This document shows, in pieces, positions 46,782 to 58,480 of a stretch of DNA of 64,000 nucleotides (position 1 is the first letter of the stretch; each line of letters starts with the position of its first letter). The DNA comes from Toxonevra muliebris (lineage: Eukaryota; Arthropoda; Insecta; Diptera; Pallopteridae). Made by a program: the position numbers and the translations under genes. Below the pieces are notes generated by a model, which saw only the letters and a list, made by a program, of their open reading frames with translations, was not told the DNA's origin and searched no databases. The stretch lies in assembly GCA_963691655.1 (NCBI GenBank), contig OY829326.1, positions 57,343,776-57,407,775 on the forward strand, read 5' to 3'.

Positions 46782-49019
46782 TACTCAAAAGCAAAACGCG
46801 CAAAGCTGACAAAACTTTTTTAATGTAATTGAATTAAATTGCGAAAAACGAAGTGAATTAAATAAGTTTTCGCCATTTGCCAACTTACAATGTCGACAAC
46901 ATTTAAAACCAGCAGCAGCAACATTGGTAGTATAAACATACATACATATATACAAACTTGCATTTGTATACATATACTATGGTGACTATTTTCTCCGTCA
47001 TGGATTTTGCATAAAAGAAGGCAGCAGCAGCAGCCAGCCAGCCAGCAGCAGCGTTAGTTGCCAACACAGCGACGTCATGCCTTTTGATGCGGTTTTACAG
47101 AGCATAGCATAGCAAAATGCAATGAGGCAGAAGTTGCATAATGTATGCCGCCGCGAAATTGTAGTAGCATACAGCACTTTTTTTTCTTCGCTGCTATTAC
47201 AGTGTTATTTTTTTTTCCTAGTACTATATAATTTTTTGTGTGTAAAGAAAAGTCTGGCAACTTTAAACTTGTAAGCTAAATACAAAGTTAAGCAACTTGA
47301 GGCTGCTTTTCTCTACTGTATAGTTTTTTTTTTTGTGTGCTTTGCTTTTTGGGGTTAAAGCAAAATTTTCTTTTGGAAGCTGCTGATTTTGTCGTTTTTT
47401 TTTTTTTTTATTTTGGCTCAAGTAACATCAGCAGCAGCAGAGGGAATTGTACTAATTTGACTGTTTTTTCACTTCAATTGAGTGATTTATTTGGCGGAAA
47501 AGATTACTATGGCAGATATTTACGAACAAAGTATATAGTAGTAGTATGTAGTACTGACAGTGACAGTAGTAGTTGTATGTAAGTTGGCAATAGAGTAAAA
47601 AAAAGTGGAAAAAGTTAAGATGACATAGAAAAAAGAAAAAATATAGTAAAGTGGTTTTTTGGTAATATTGGTTTGAGTAGCAACATTTCTGGTTTCTTGT
47701 GTGTGTTCTGTTGTATACTTCCTTTTTCTCTGTGTATGTGTGTGTTTGTATGTTGACAGCAAATTTAAAATTGTTGCAATGAATTTGTAATTAATTTTCC
47801 AGTAGCGCGACTTTTTCAAAATGAAAATTAATTGAAAAAGTCATTTGGAAAATTTTGAAAGTAGAAAATAATAGAAATAAATTAAAAGCATACACTTTTT
47901 GTATAATAGTATTGAAACGAAATTGTCAGCGAAAGTTAGAATATATGTCAAGAAAATGTGAGAAGTTTGGCAAAAATTTAATTTGTTATGGTGAAGTGAT
48001 ATTATGTGTTTAAGTTGGAGTAAATAAGTAATTCTAAGATATCGTGTTTCAAGTGATAATGTATAGAAAAAGAAGGAAGAAGAGAATACAATGTTTGAGC
48101 TTATATTTTTCTACGGATATTGAGAGAAGAATTTTTCATTAGAAGAGAGTTTAAATTTGTACGCTATATTTTTTCTTCAAGTCGTAGCTAAATAAGACTT
48201 TTTCATAAACTCATAACTTTTGCCTAACTTTCCATATTTTTTTTTAACTTTAATCAACTGTAGCTTGCGGAAAGCGTATAGAAACCTGCCAAATTTATTT
48301 TATTTTTTATTTTCAAATGGATTTACACTCTTTATACGTTGTAATATAAACATTTGTAGTTAACATTATTATTAGTAGATAATATTTGTGCCAACATATT
48401 AGAGTAGCTTATGTCCAAAATGGTCTCCAATTTATTTAAAAATGGACAAGTTGGTAAAAGTTTTATCGAAAAATAGTAAAATAGTTAAAACGTAATGTAA
48501 TGTGTGCTTTTATTAAATATAATTTCAATAAAAGCAGAGAGTTAAAAAAGTTAAAACAACTAGAATAAAAAAAAATTTTTGTTTGGCTTTTCTCGACTAA
48601 AGCTCTTTTAATATGTTGCCACAGATATATACTTTTAACTAATAACTATCAGCAAATATAGTTTTATTAAGAAAATTAAAAAAATATCACTCGCTGTAGT
48701 GAGGTGTAAAATTTATCCGAAGAGATTCCAAAAAACTCAAGTCTGTCCATGTAATGGAGTTTAATCTATTGGCAACGTTGCTTTTGCCAATATTTGTCTT
48801 TCTTTAGCCAGTTACAAAAATTTGGCCAAGTTTACTTCTAATTGGCCTTCCTGGTACCGATTAAATCTCTCGAATCTGAATTTTCTATACTCCCACTTAA
48901 AATTCTAAACATACGAGATAGATCTAAGTAAATTCAATATTTGGAGAAAAGAGGAACATTAGCTTTAATCTCAATGAACGTATAGTCATAGCAAAATTAA
49001 TCCATTGATGCTTTAAATT
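46782..49019. other. Intronic sequence with CAG/CAGCC repeats, no gene
   Basis: GGCAGCAGCAGCAGCCAGCC and CAGCAGCAGCG lie at 47020-47053. The remainder is AT-rich or mixed, with TGTGTGTATGT sequence near 47730. Short open frames have no domain. Confidence 0.5.
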
Positions 49020-49560
49020 TTCTTTGATCGTAGAGATAGATCAGTGGCAAATGAGCAGAATTAGATTAGACTGAAGAGAGTGAGAATTGGTCAGTCACTG
49101 ACGCCTCAGTTGGGCCTATTGTGACCAAATCTATAGATTACAAATCATTCCTGAGTCTTGCATTCGTTTAGAATTGTAAAACCTTTTAGGGAGATTTGTC
49201 CGTAATTTCTGACGTAACAAAGACGGGTTCAAATTAGACAATTGCAGTGGCTCAATAAGTGTTCAGCTGTTTCCTCTTTTCCATACCTAACCTGCATATG
49301 TTTTTCTGACTTATCTTTATGTTATATAGGTGTTTGTTTACTCTACAATGTCCAGGCTCAGGCTTCTTACTGAGACAAGGCGAATACTTGTTTTTGGTAA
49401 TCCAAGAATATCTATAGTTCTCTTTCTAGATATTTTTGGCACGAAGGCTTTTGCTACTCTTATAACTTTTGTTTCCATCCAGTATTGATGCGATTTACCT
49501 TCAAGCCAATTATTGATATTGCGCTTCGTGGAACTCCATGACAACTCGTAGAATGGTTTT
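49020..49560 (-). mobile_element. 3' end of a non-LTR retrotransposon (RNase H and knuckle)
   Basis: On the minus strand, WLEGKSHQYWMETKVIRVAK, AFVPKISRKRTIDILGL and SIRLVSVRSLSL match the end of the RNase H domain of I/R1-group ORF2 proteins. Then, across a frameshift, GHCRVNKHLYNIKISQ, CRLG, EKEETAEHLLSHC (C-terminal knuckle, 49210-49345) follow. A 3' sequence GGTCACAATAGGCCCAACT resembles ACAATAGATCTTAAAGG at the end of the 19206 element. 5'-truncated and frameshifted. Confidence 0.65.
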
Positions 49561-50062
49561 GGCCCAATAAAGTTACGGGCAGCTCATCTGGCTTTTCGTT
49601 CCCCATTTATCCACTGTGTGACCTTTTTAACCAATCGTGTAGTGGGCCGAAAATTCCATAAAATTTAGTAAAATAATATTATTGACCTTGTCAAGTCATA
49701 GTTTTTCATGAAGTCTATTATTTTATCATCTAATGAATTTATCATTTTAAAACAAAATAACTAAATATACTATTATTTGTAAATTTTTATAACCACCCTA
49801 CAGAAAAGTAAGTATGCTTAACTTTTGGTTTAGTACTTAAATCTTATTAGTTTTAAAAGCGTAATTTTAAATTATTTTAAAGCCAACATATGTAGAAATA
49901 AAAAACAGTCATCATTTTTGGAAAAAGTTTAGAAATGTATTTTTGACAATTTTTCAAATTTGCCGTATGAAAAATAGAAAAGATATTTAAAAGGAGTTGA
50001 TGAGCTCTTTCTAAGAGTTTCGGTGAACACAATATATTTTTTTGTTGTGCTTGGCTTGCTTT

Positions 50063-50367
50063 AGGTTAGGTTGGAGTGGATGTCGAGAGACACACTTAGG
50101 CCTGAACGACCCATTGTGATTCCACATGGTTGAACCTACAGTTTAACGCCGATTCTGCACGGCGGTATGGCAATTTTTTATCGGCTTGGTAGTTTTGCCA
50201 TTACCAACAAATGTGTATAGTTGCAAACTATCTTATAATTCTTATACACTTCATATTGATAGTGAATATAAGAAAGTTATGAAAATTAACCATCAGACAA
50301 AAACGGGAATCGACCACGAACCTCCTAGATGAAAGTTCAGTGGATTACCCACTAGACTATCGAGGTT
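50063..50367 (-). mobile_element. tRNA-derived SINE with 9-bp target duplication
   Basis: GCTTGCTTT is found at 50054-50062 and 50368-50376. The minus strand starts with a tRNA-like head: an A-box-like TAGTCTAGTGGG (50359-50348) and GGTTCGTGGTCGATTCCCG (50322-50304). The central part includes GGCAAAACTACCAAGCCG, GAATCGGCGTTAAACTGTAG (close to the 43273 copy) and the tail GGAATCACAATGGGTCG, GGCCTAAGTGTGTC, ending CCAACCTAACCT. The tail resembles the 3' ends of fly non-LTR elements. Confidence 0.8.
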
Positions 50368-50376
50368 GCTTGCTTT

Positions 50377-50658
50377 TCACAAGAGTGTACTTTTTTGTTT
50401 AATCTCAATAGTTTTGATACAAACAGAACTAACTCCTGCTTTGTTTTTGTTTATAATATAAATTTAGACATAAGAGAAAATAAGAGAGGTAAGATTTGAC
50501 GCGTAACGTCACTAGCACGATTTGCAAAGAGCCAATTGTTGATTCCTTTAATTTCCTAAGAAGCTTTGAAAAGCAAAGTACTGTAATGGGCTCACAAAGA
50601 AGAAAATACTGATCTAATCAATATTATATAAGCGCAAGTCAGCAGCGATTCAAACCTC
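50377..50658. other. Intronic spacer, no feature
   Basis: Mixed composition. Nothing recognised. Confidence 0.5.
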
Positions 50659-50934
50659 ATGTCTCCGCTAAGTTTGAAATTATTGTTTCTCTATCGATCT
50701 TGTAGTTGTATGCGAATGACATTTTTTGCAACAGCTCTTGGTAAAGGAGCCTGCAATGGCATCGAAGGCACCACTTTGAAGCGAATAGCCAGACGATTCC
50801 GTTTACAAAGTGGCACAAGAAACGAAATTTTGACCACTCAGCAACTTTATGAATGGGCAGCAACAAATTTGAAAAATGTATGCGTCTTTTTTTTGTTCAA
50901 CAGACCGATTACGAATGTGCAGCTGACTTTCTGA
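50659..50934 (+). pseudogene. Open frame resembling a transposon-associated HGK..CDGIGG protein
   Basis: The 91-codon frame includes FFATALGKGACNGIEGTT, LKRIARRFRLQS and ILTTQQLYEWAATNL. I associate FFATSHGK-x-CDG-x-GG-x-KR with uncharacterised arthropod proteins that often accompany transposons, but cannot name the family with certainty. The histidine of HGK and the glycine after CNGI are altered. The reading continues in another frame past 50900 (DYECAADFLKSLVST). No ATG context or promoter supports a host gene. Confidence 0.4.
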
Positions 50935-50950
50935 AGTCGTTAGTCTCGAC

Positions 50951-52589
50951 TGATCCCGATATGAATCTGCTCAAAAAATCATAATTTCTTACAAGAAATA
51001 TCGAACCGATGAACATAGTTATAGTTCCATTTTACTCCTTCTAATATAATGGCATAACTGCTCATTGAGAATATAGACTGAGATGCCCGTATCCATTATT
51101 GTTGTGCATATTAAATTTGTACACAAAAAGATATCTTCTTTTAAGTTTTTTAAATTTATTTTTAGTTCACTCAGCTGCACAATGACGTTCTTTATTTAGC
51201 GGCCTCTAAATACTTTTAATTACCGTTTTCAGAAACTTAAAAAATATTTAAAATTCTTCAATAAAATTAGAATGAGTCTTTCATAACCTTAGTTAACCTC
51301 AAAAATACATGCAAAATACCATTTCCGTTTCAATGAAAACAATCTTCCCGATAAAATTCTTATGCAACAGGCTATGACTGTTAAAATTCTTTCAAACAAG
51401 TTATGTAACTACAATACCATAGAGTTAAAGCTAAAGTCAAGTCAAGCTGGCCAGCAACAACAGCAACAACCAGAGCAATAATAACATTCAACAAGAAAAA
51501 CAACAATGTTCACAGATACTACAACTCCAATAACTATGCAGGCATGAAGATAGAGAGTCAAAAAGACAGACAGACAAACAGAATATTGAGTTAAGTTAAA
51601 GTCTTTGCTGCTGCTGGTATACGACAAACGATGAGGCTTACACAAGCACTTAACAGTAAAACACGAATATTTCTTCCACATTTCTCTCTTACAACTTCTT
51701 TTGCTACTATTTATTCAGCCTCTTCGTTTCATTTTGTCATTGTTGTATAAAATGCAAAAGCGACCGAGTCCCTTTAGAGTCAAGAAATATGTATGTACAA
51801 AGAGAGAGAAAGAGAGGTTTTTGGAATATCTATTATATTTTGTAGCTATTGTTGTTTGTATATTTTGTTGTTATTGTTGTGGCTGTTGTTGCTGTTGTTC
51901 TACTTATTGCTGTTGTGCTATATGTAGGTACATACAAATGGCTTTTATACCGCACTCTGGTATCGACAAGACCATGTACTACAACAGTTGAATAGGTTGT
52001 GTTTGGTTGAATGTTTTCGTGTCTTTAGAATCCCTGTTGCTTCTCTGAGGTTTATTCAAGCAAATGAGAATTTTAGTAAGAATGACACAAGACAATTACA
52101 ACAAGAACAACAAGAAAAAGCTTGAAAGTGCAGTTGCACACACACATACACGTACACTCACTGAAAATGTGTATGAAATTTATAGAAGATGCTTTTTCTT
52201 ATGACGTATGTACTATGTATGCACGTATAATGTAGTTCTCCATAGAAAAACAATTTTTGTGTATTGGTTGAAGAAATTTATGTACTTTAGAATATTACAT
52301 GTATGCATGAGAACTTAAGGAATCGTTCATGTTGAAAACAGACTTCATCGCAATCATCGTCATCGACAACGATGTTACCGGCACTGCTAGTTATTGATAT
52401 CGGGCGTAGTAAAGGTAAAATTTAATTTGCTTGGAAAAATCATAAAAATCATGTTAAGATGAATTTTGAGAAAATTTTAAGGAAAAGTTTAAATTAATTA
52501 AGTGAAGTGTGTTGATTTTATTATTTATGTTCATAGTAACAAATAAGTGTATTGAAATTTATAAATATATATTTATTTAAAGCAAACTC
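50951..52589. other. Intronic sequence, no gene
   Basis: 51440-51680 contains CAACAACAG repeats and 51860-51920 TTGTTG/GCTGTTG repeats, which produce the cysteine-rich short open frames seen there. Nothing else recognised. Confidence 0.5.
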
Positions 52590-53285
52590 GTGTTGTTGTT
52601 GTTGTAGCCACCATATTTCGGTTTTAGTTACTCGCATTGGTCATTTATCAATCCCCGTCCGTTTCAGTCAGTAGGTCGGTCGGTTTCCGTCGGTAAAGGG
52701 GTAAGGACCGTAGGTTTTCGTGGATCGCAATAGAAGTGCGCCGTGTCGTGCGGTAATTGACCGCAATCTGGAGACACATTTACGACCTCTACATCGATTC
52801 TGGCCATACACCAGTAGAGGAACTTCCTCCAGCCAGATCTAAGTTGTGCAAGAGTGCACCTCGTAGATCTGGGCAGACTTGGTTCCTCATCCGCAACTGG
52901 CGGTGGCGTAACATTCAGAACGAATGAAGTGTGGAGGGTTTTGTCCAATCAGTACACTGTTCGGGTGGTATGTTGCGTAGCATACCAGGAGGAACTGCTT
53001 GCTGAGGAGCTTATTATGCTCTTTCATCTTCAGCATTTATACCTCTTCGTGAAGATGCTTCTCGTCTGACATCAAGTGGCAGGCCGTTGCTATACGAAGT
53101 GCATCGTTTTGATACACTTGTAGTCCTCCCCATTGTGTATCGCTGATTGAGTGGGACCCTACTGGGGCAGCGTACTTTGCGACGGATCTTCCAATCGCTT
53201 TATACGTGGTTATAATGGTCTTCTTTTCATTGCTCCAAGTACTTCCTGCTAACGCTTTCAATACATTTTTTCTCTCTTTCAAAGG
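52590..53285 (-). mobile_element. 3' end of a LOA-like non-LTR retrotransposon
   Basis: The minus strand (53282-53037) reads VLKALAGSTWSNEKKTIITT, YKAIGRSVAKYAAPVGS, SISDTQWGGLQVYQNDALRI and ATACHLMSDEKHLHEEV: the segment after the RT domain in LOA/Jockey-like ORF2. A second frame (52948-52664) gives RSTRCTLAQLRSGWRKF and VSPDCGQLPHDTAHFYCDP, the terminal CxxC-H-C knuckle with the first cysteine changed (VSPDC). The 3' end is GGCTACAACAACAACAACA (plus 52590-52608), a CAA-type tail. A frameshift separates the two parts. Confidence 0.7.
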
Positions 53286-53297
53286 ATAAAAGGTTTG

Positions 53298-53440
53298 ACA
53301 AAGTTATTCGATACATACTTTCTGCAGGGTGTAATACCTTCTACACTGATGAATCTCTATTGGGCAATCAAGCTGAAACTGGTGTCTACTCACAGGAATC
53401 AGTGTTTTAAATTATGATACATGCGATTGCGGTCACCAAA
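53298..53440 (+). pseudogene. RNase H scrap of a non-LTR element, opposite orientation
   Basis: The plus strand reads NTFYTDESLLGNQAETGVYS, then after a stop IHAIA in line with the VFQAE.AI strand of RNase H. FYTDES carries the first catalytic aspartate position of the retroelement RNase H. It directly abuts the LOA-like fragment on the other strand. Confidence 0.5.
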
Positions 53441-54358
53441 CAGTTGAATTTGAGTAAAAAATACACTTAGATAGCTGGGCTTTTAAACATTGTTGCCTTG
53501 CAAATCATGAACGAAACAATAGCAAAGCTCAACAGACTTGTGAGTAAAAATCCGGAAGCGCATTTTTGGCAACGAAAAATCAGACATTTTTGTCATTAAA
53601 GGATCAGTAAAGATTTTTACTGAATAGCAATCTATCATTGTGAAATGAAGGTAAGGTTCCGTCAATTAGACAAGGACTACATTTCTGCTGTCTTAAGTTT
53701 TTTTGACTCTTTAATACAAGATAGATTTAAGAATGTGCCAAATCTGAGAAAGCGTGATTTGAGATCCATTGTAAGGCATGTTATAGGCTTCGTTATAGTT
53801 AACGATTTTCTGAGAAATATTATTTTTTGTGAATTTTTTTGTTATTATAGCTACATTTCAAATTACAATTTTTTTTTAATGGAATGCTTTCGAAATTATG
53901 AACCAATTTTTGCCAACAAAAACCATGAAAATGAATGATCAATTTAAGTCAATGCATACAAAATTTTTGGAAAGGACTTAAATTTGAAGAGCTTCAAAGT
54001 TATTCTCATTTTCTTGTCATCACCTATTAGAACTGTTGATGCCAGCGTGCCAAAAGGAATAATATTTCTTTACTCATAAAAACATTTGAATTCCTCAATT
54101 TGCTCACATCATTATAAGTTAAAGTTAAGATAGATTGGTCAATATAGAAAAGCAGGTAGTGCATATTATGCTGCTTTGATTGCTACTTGGCTATGATTGC
54201 TATGCAAAATTTGATAAAACTATATATTTGAAAAAGAAAATAGTTTCAGGCGAAAAACGCATTCAGTTTTAATAGCATAATCTTTGAAAAATTATTAAAA
54301 TTAAATAAATCCACATATTTCGCTCAACGAGGCGTATGCGCACTATTTAATTCCCTAA
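53441..54358. other. Intronic spacer, no gene
   Basis: Mixed then AT-rich. A 97-codon plus frame (53645-53938) shows no recognisable domain and ends in low-complexity phenylalanine/tyrosine sequence. Confidence 0.45.
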
Positions 54359-54512
54359 GGCCGTGGTTACATTGTAAATTTAGTTTGCCTTTTTTGAGGT
54401 GGTTACATTGAACTTGTTGCGGAGTTTCTTTTTATTCAAATGCATTTTTCGTGTTCGGTGCAACAACAGTTTCATGGTTTTCGCCGAGTTATATTTCAAT
54501 GTAACCACGGCC
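54359..54512. mobile_element. PIF/Harbinger-type MITE, 154 bp
   Basis: Terminal inverted repeats GGCCGTGGTTACATTG are exact for 16 bases at both ends and continue with small differences. TAA flanks both sides (54356-54358 and 54513-54515), the 3-base TWA target typical of PIF/Harbinger. A third copy of the subterminal motif GTGGTTACATTG occurs internally at 54400-54411. No coding capacity. Confidence 0.75.
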
Positions 54513-54515
54513 TAA

Positions 54516-56976
54516 GTATTAGAATATCACAATTCCAGCAAACAAAGTTTTTGAGAAATTCCTAAGTATTTTGCAAACCCACAAACCATGAAAATATTTA
54601 AACAATTTAAATCTATATTTTTTCACATTACTATATTTACTGTGAAATTTTTCTTTACAACATCAGAATTTTAATTGAAAATTATTCATTTTAAGGCAGA
54701 GTCTTAACGAAAATTTCAGGAATTATAAAAATCATTTTTCAATTTTATATTTCCACATTAAAATTTGAGAATTTTGATAGAAAAATACCGTATTATTAAC
54801 CTCAGTCTTAAATAACATTTCAGAAATTATGCAAAAATTAAAATATTTCTTGTTTTATTAAATTTTTGTAGAATTTCTATTTAAAATGAAACATTTTAAA
54901 ACACAGTCTTAAAGAAAATGTAAAAAATAAAACTTACATTTCACAACCGCACACCATGGCGTATGAGTAGTAAATGCGTGAGTGTGTGTGTGCTAAATAT
55001 TTAAGCTTATTTATCAATTGTTGTAAACCAGAAAACAGAAACCTATGCATTTTAAAAACCGAAAGCTCTTTAAAAATTATATTAGAATTGTATACAGAAA
55101 TATTCTTTAAAATTGACACAATTTAATCCAATTTAATATTCTATTTTAATTTTAAATATTTCTGTATTGCTTTGTTTTCATTATTGCTCATACAAATAGA
55201 AACGCCAAGTGAGCTATACAAACTGCCAAGCAGAAAATTAAATTTTTAAGAAACATACACAAAAACCAATACAAACAATGCTATATACACACCTAACACA
55301 AAGTACCACAAATGCATTCAACACTCTCAAATGCAATTTAATCTTCAAATTTTTGTTCTTTTCCCCCCCTCAAAAAATGTACGCATACAAAAACGTAATT
55401 AAAATTGAATACAATTTTGTGTAAAATTGTGGCCAGAAAATTCAAAATGAAATATTGATAATTTTATTAACAATTTTTAGGTGTGTGTGTGTGTGTGTGT
55501 GCGTGAAGAGACCTTCTAATATATAAAAACAAGCAGGCTGGGTGGATGCTAGAAGCCTCTCTGTTGATGATGATGAATATAAATGTAAATAATTTTTACT
55601 ACTATATACTATATACTCACATACTCTCAAAAACACATTAAATATTCATAACATAAATCTTTACACTAACACTAGCAAAAAAACATACATATGTATTTCA
55701 AAAGAAGTGTTGTTTTCAATAGCACTAATGGATTGTTTGTATGTATGCATATAGAATTGTAAAAGCGCCTGTGTTTGTGTACTAAAAAAGTGAGAAATAG
55801 TTTTCAAAATTAAATTTTACAAAATAGGATTTTAATAGTAAAAAGCATTTAAGTAAAAGCTACCAATAAATTGTCGCAATATACAAAAGTATGTATGTAT
55901 GTGTATAGAGTGTCTAGATCTAGCAAAAAAGAAGTAGCACATTAAAAAGTAGTAGTATGTAGTATTCAATAAGTGAAGAAAAACCTATACATACTTAATT
56001 CATATTGCTGTTTGAGTTGCTGCTGAAATTGAAGAAAATTTCAAAGTCTGCTAGTTGTTTCTGTTGTTTTATATATGTGTGTGTTGTAGCAAAAAAGTAT
56101 TTGCAGTTGTTGTCGTTGTTGTTATAAAAAGTAGTAGAACTTTTACTTGAAAATGTGCATTCAACAAATACATAAATGCAATAGAGCGCAAAAAAGTAGA
56201 CTTCAAAATAAATGCTTTACAGCAAAAACCAATACACGCACAGACATATACAAACATGCACTAAAAAAGAGCAACTTACAATGTTGAAATCATTCTTCGT
56301 TGCTTCTTCGTATCCTCTTTTTTTGTGTCCTTTTTTACTGCTACTTGCATAAAATATCTTGTTGTTTTGCTATTTTCTCTTTCTCGTTCTCTCTTTTAGA
56401 TAACTCTAAAAAACTCTTTAGAAACTCAAGCTGAACTATACTACACTAAACTAAACTGAACCGAACATTGATTTAACTACATTAGAGGCATTTGTAACTC
56501 GTTTAGGAGATTTGTTCTTGTTTTCTATTCATTGCTTTCTTGGCTGCTTGCTGGCTATCTGGCTGGCTTTGGTTGCTTGTTTGTATTTATGTATGCGTGT
56601 GCATGTTTGTTTGTCTATAGAGGTCTGCCTGAAAAGCAGCTACTTGTTTTTTGTTGTTTTGATTTTATCTGTCTACACAATGTACAACTATTATTTATTT
56701 CTGTTTTTTTGGTGCTTGTTGCACTTGCTGAAAATTTCTATGAAATTTAATTTTATTAATGCATTATATTTTTTGGTTAAAAATTTGGGTTGGAGCTATT
56801 TTGGTTCTTCACTGTCGTAAAAAATATTTTTTTAAATTGTAAGATTTTGTGCTTTATTCAATACTTTAGTATTCTTGTTTTTGCAAACAACGAACTAATA
56901 CGGTTAGTGAAAACATCAAGCTAAGGCTATTCTGTATTGTTATATGAATGCAGTATATGGAAATTTACCAAAATTA
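54516..56976. other. Intronic AT-rich sequence with TG repeats, no gene
   Basis: A GTGTGTGTGTGTGTGTGTGT run lies at 55480-55502. 56500-56770 has an open 102-codon plus frame of hydrophobic, cysteine-rich composition with no domain; not called. Confidence 0.5.
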
Positions 56977-57899
56977 TCATAAGTTGTTGCCTGTAGAATA
57001 TTCTGAAGGTGTTAAATACCTAGTCGTATTTGCAGCAAACGCACAAAAGCACCATGGTGCAGGATAGTGAAAAAAGAAACCAAAAAACTTGGCATTGAAG
57101 TTTAAAGCTTGGTACAACGAACGTGTTGTAGAAGTTCTATTACCCATAAGGGGGATTTTATTACTTGAGTTACCCAAGAATTTCTAGATCTCCTTTCTCA
57201 AGATTACATGATGAGTAAATGCATTCATTTTTCGTCAGCACTAAGGAAATGGCGTCACAAAATGCTTCCTTTCTGGTTATCTTTCTGGTTATAAAACTCC
57301 TGCTCCCAGATGCGAACAACATTTTGGGATGAATATAGTTACTGTACATGAAGCGGAGATTAAGTGGATTAAAATACATCTCCTGAGAAAACCGGGCACT
57401 TGGCTGCTTCATTTTACAATCCAAATATGTGATTGTACCAACGGATGTCATATTGCATGGACATTTTTACAACATCTTCACTGCACCCATAAGTAGAAGC
57501 GCCAAAGATGAAAAAACTATAACGTTTAAATTTTACAACTACTGGCTATGCCCAGTTTTTCTGTATCATAAGAACTGCAGTGAAATTTCTAAGAATATAG
57601 CAGCTCACACTTTAAAAATAAAATAAGAAGGAAGAAAAAAGGCAGCAGGATATCCTAATGGGCCCAGATCCCTAAAATTAGGGAGTTAATGTTGCTAAAT
57701 GAGAATCTGAATTTAGGCATATAATGGAACATATATCTAAACGATAGCACTCGAAGCTCATCCTTCTACTCTACAAAACCCCCATTTGTACAACTAGAAT
57801 TTATCTGAGATATTATTTTCCAGAGAGTTAAAACATCATATCCTCAGAAACATAGCCAATCCTTTTCATTGAGACACTAATTCTTAATATGGTTTAAAT
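56977..57899. other. Mixed-composition block, unrecognised, possible transposon debris
   Basis: Minus frames 57451-57170 (93 codons) and 57177-56977 (66 codons) are consecutive and could be one frame broken once. Composition is closer to coding than the flanks. No family recognised. The block directly precedes a plus-strand non-LTR fragment. Confidence 0.3.
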
Positions 57900-58480
57900 T
57901 AAATATCTAAATCTGGAAACAATAATACGCTTTATTACTTGAGGCAACCGTTTTGGATATGTAGTAGTACAAGACGACTTACGTCGAATATAGAATGAAA
58001 ATGTATGAGATTTTCATCGTCAAAGGAAGGGAGAAGGGTTTTCTTGAACCGTCACAAGAATTCGTCAATGCTGTGAATGTTACCATTAAACTAAATCTGA
58101 AAAATTTTCTTAGCAACTCTTGGTAACAGACAAGCTAAATACCAAACAATAGCCAACGCAAGGCAAAATAACTGCTGAATCTAACCAGGACCCAAATTCG
58201 AATTTTCACACTATTTTTATTCATCTTGGATATAGTGTCAGACATAAAGAGAGGAGAAAGAACCAGCTGTACATATCTTGTGACACTGTGAAAAACTAAT
58301 GAGAATCATCATTACTAAAGAAATTCAACTCCCTAACAGAATAAATATAATATATTATAGCAAAGAGATAATCATAAAAAACTCAGAAAGGCACAATAGG
58401 CAAAATTACTATTGTCCCTTTCTGATCTAAGAACATCGTACCCACAATCTCTATCTATTGATGTATATATCTTTTGGAAA
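57900..58480 (+). mobile_element. 3' end of a non-LTR retrotransposon
   Basis: Around 58100-58260 a plus frame reads LLNLTRTQIRIFTLFLFILD, like the RTQLRLLTGxxTGHxxLG element that follows RNase H in I/R1-group ORF2 proteins; then ERTSCTYLVTL where the C-terminal knuckle is expected. The 3' region has GCACAATAGGCAAAATTAC, again with the ACAATAGG phrase. Multiple frameshifts and stops. Weaker than the 19206 and 49020 copies. Confidence 0.45.

Noticed and set aside
50300..50367. Functional tRNA gene on the minus strand
   Set aside because: Same reason: promoter boxes only, continuing into a SINE body with a 9-base target duplication.
51442..51991. Cysteine-rich small proteins
   Set aside because: Caused by CAACAG/TTGTTG-type microsatellites; no signal peptide followed by a plausible mature domain.
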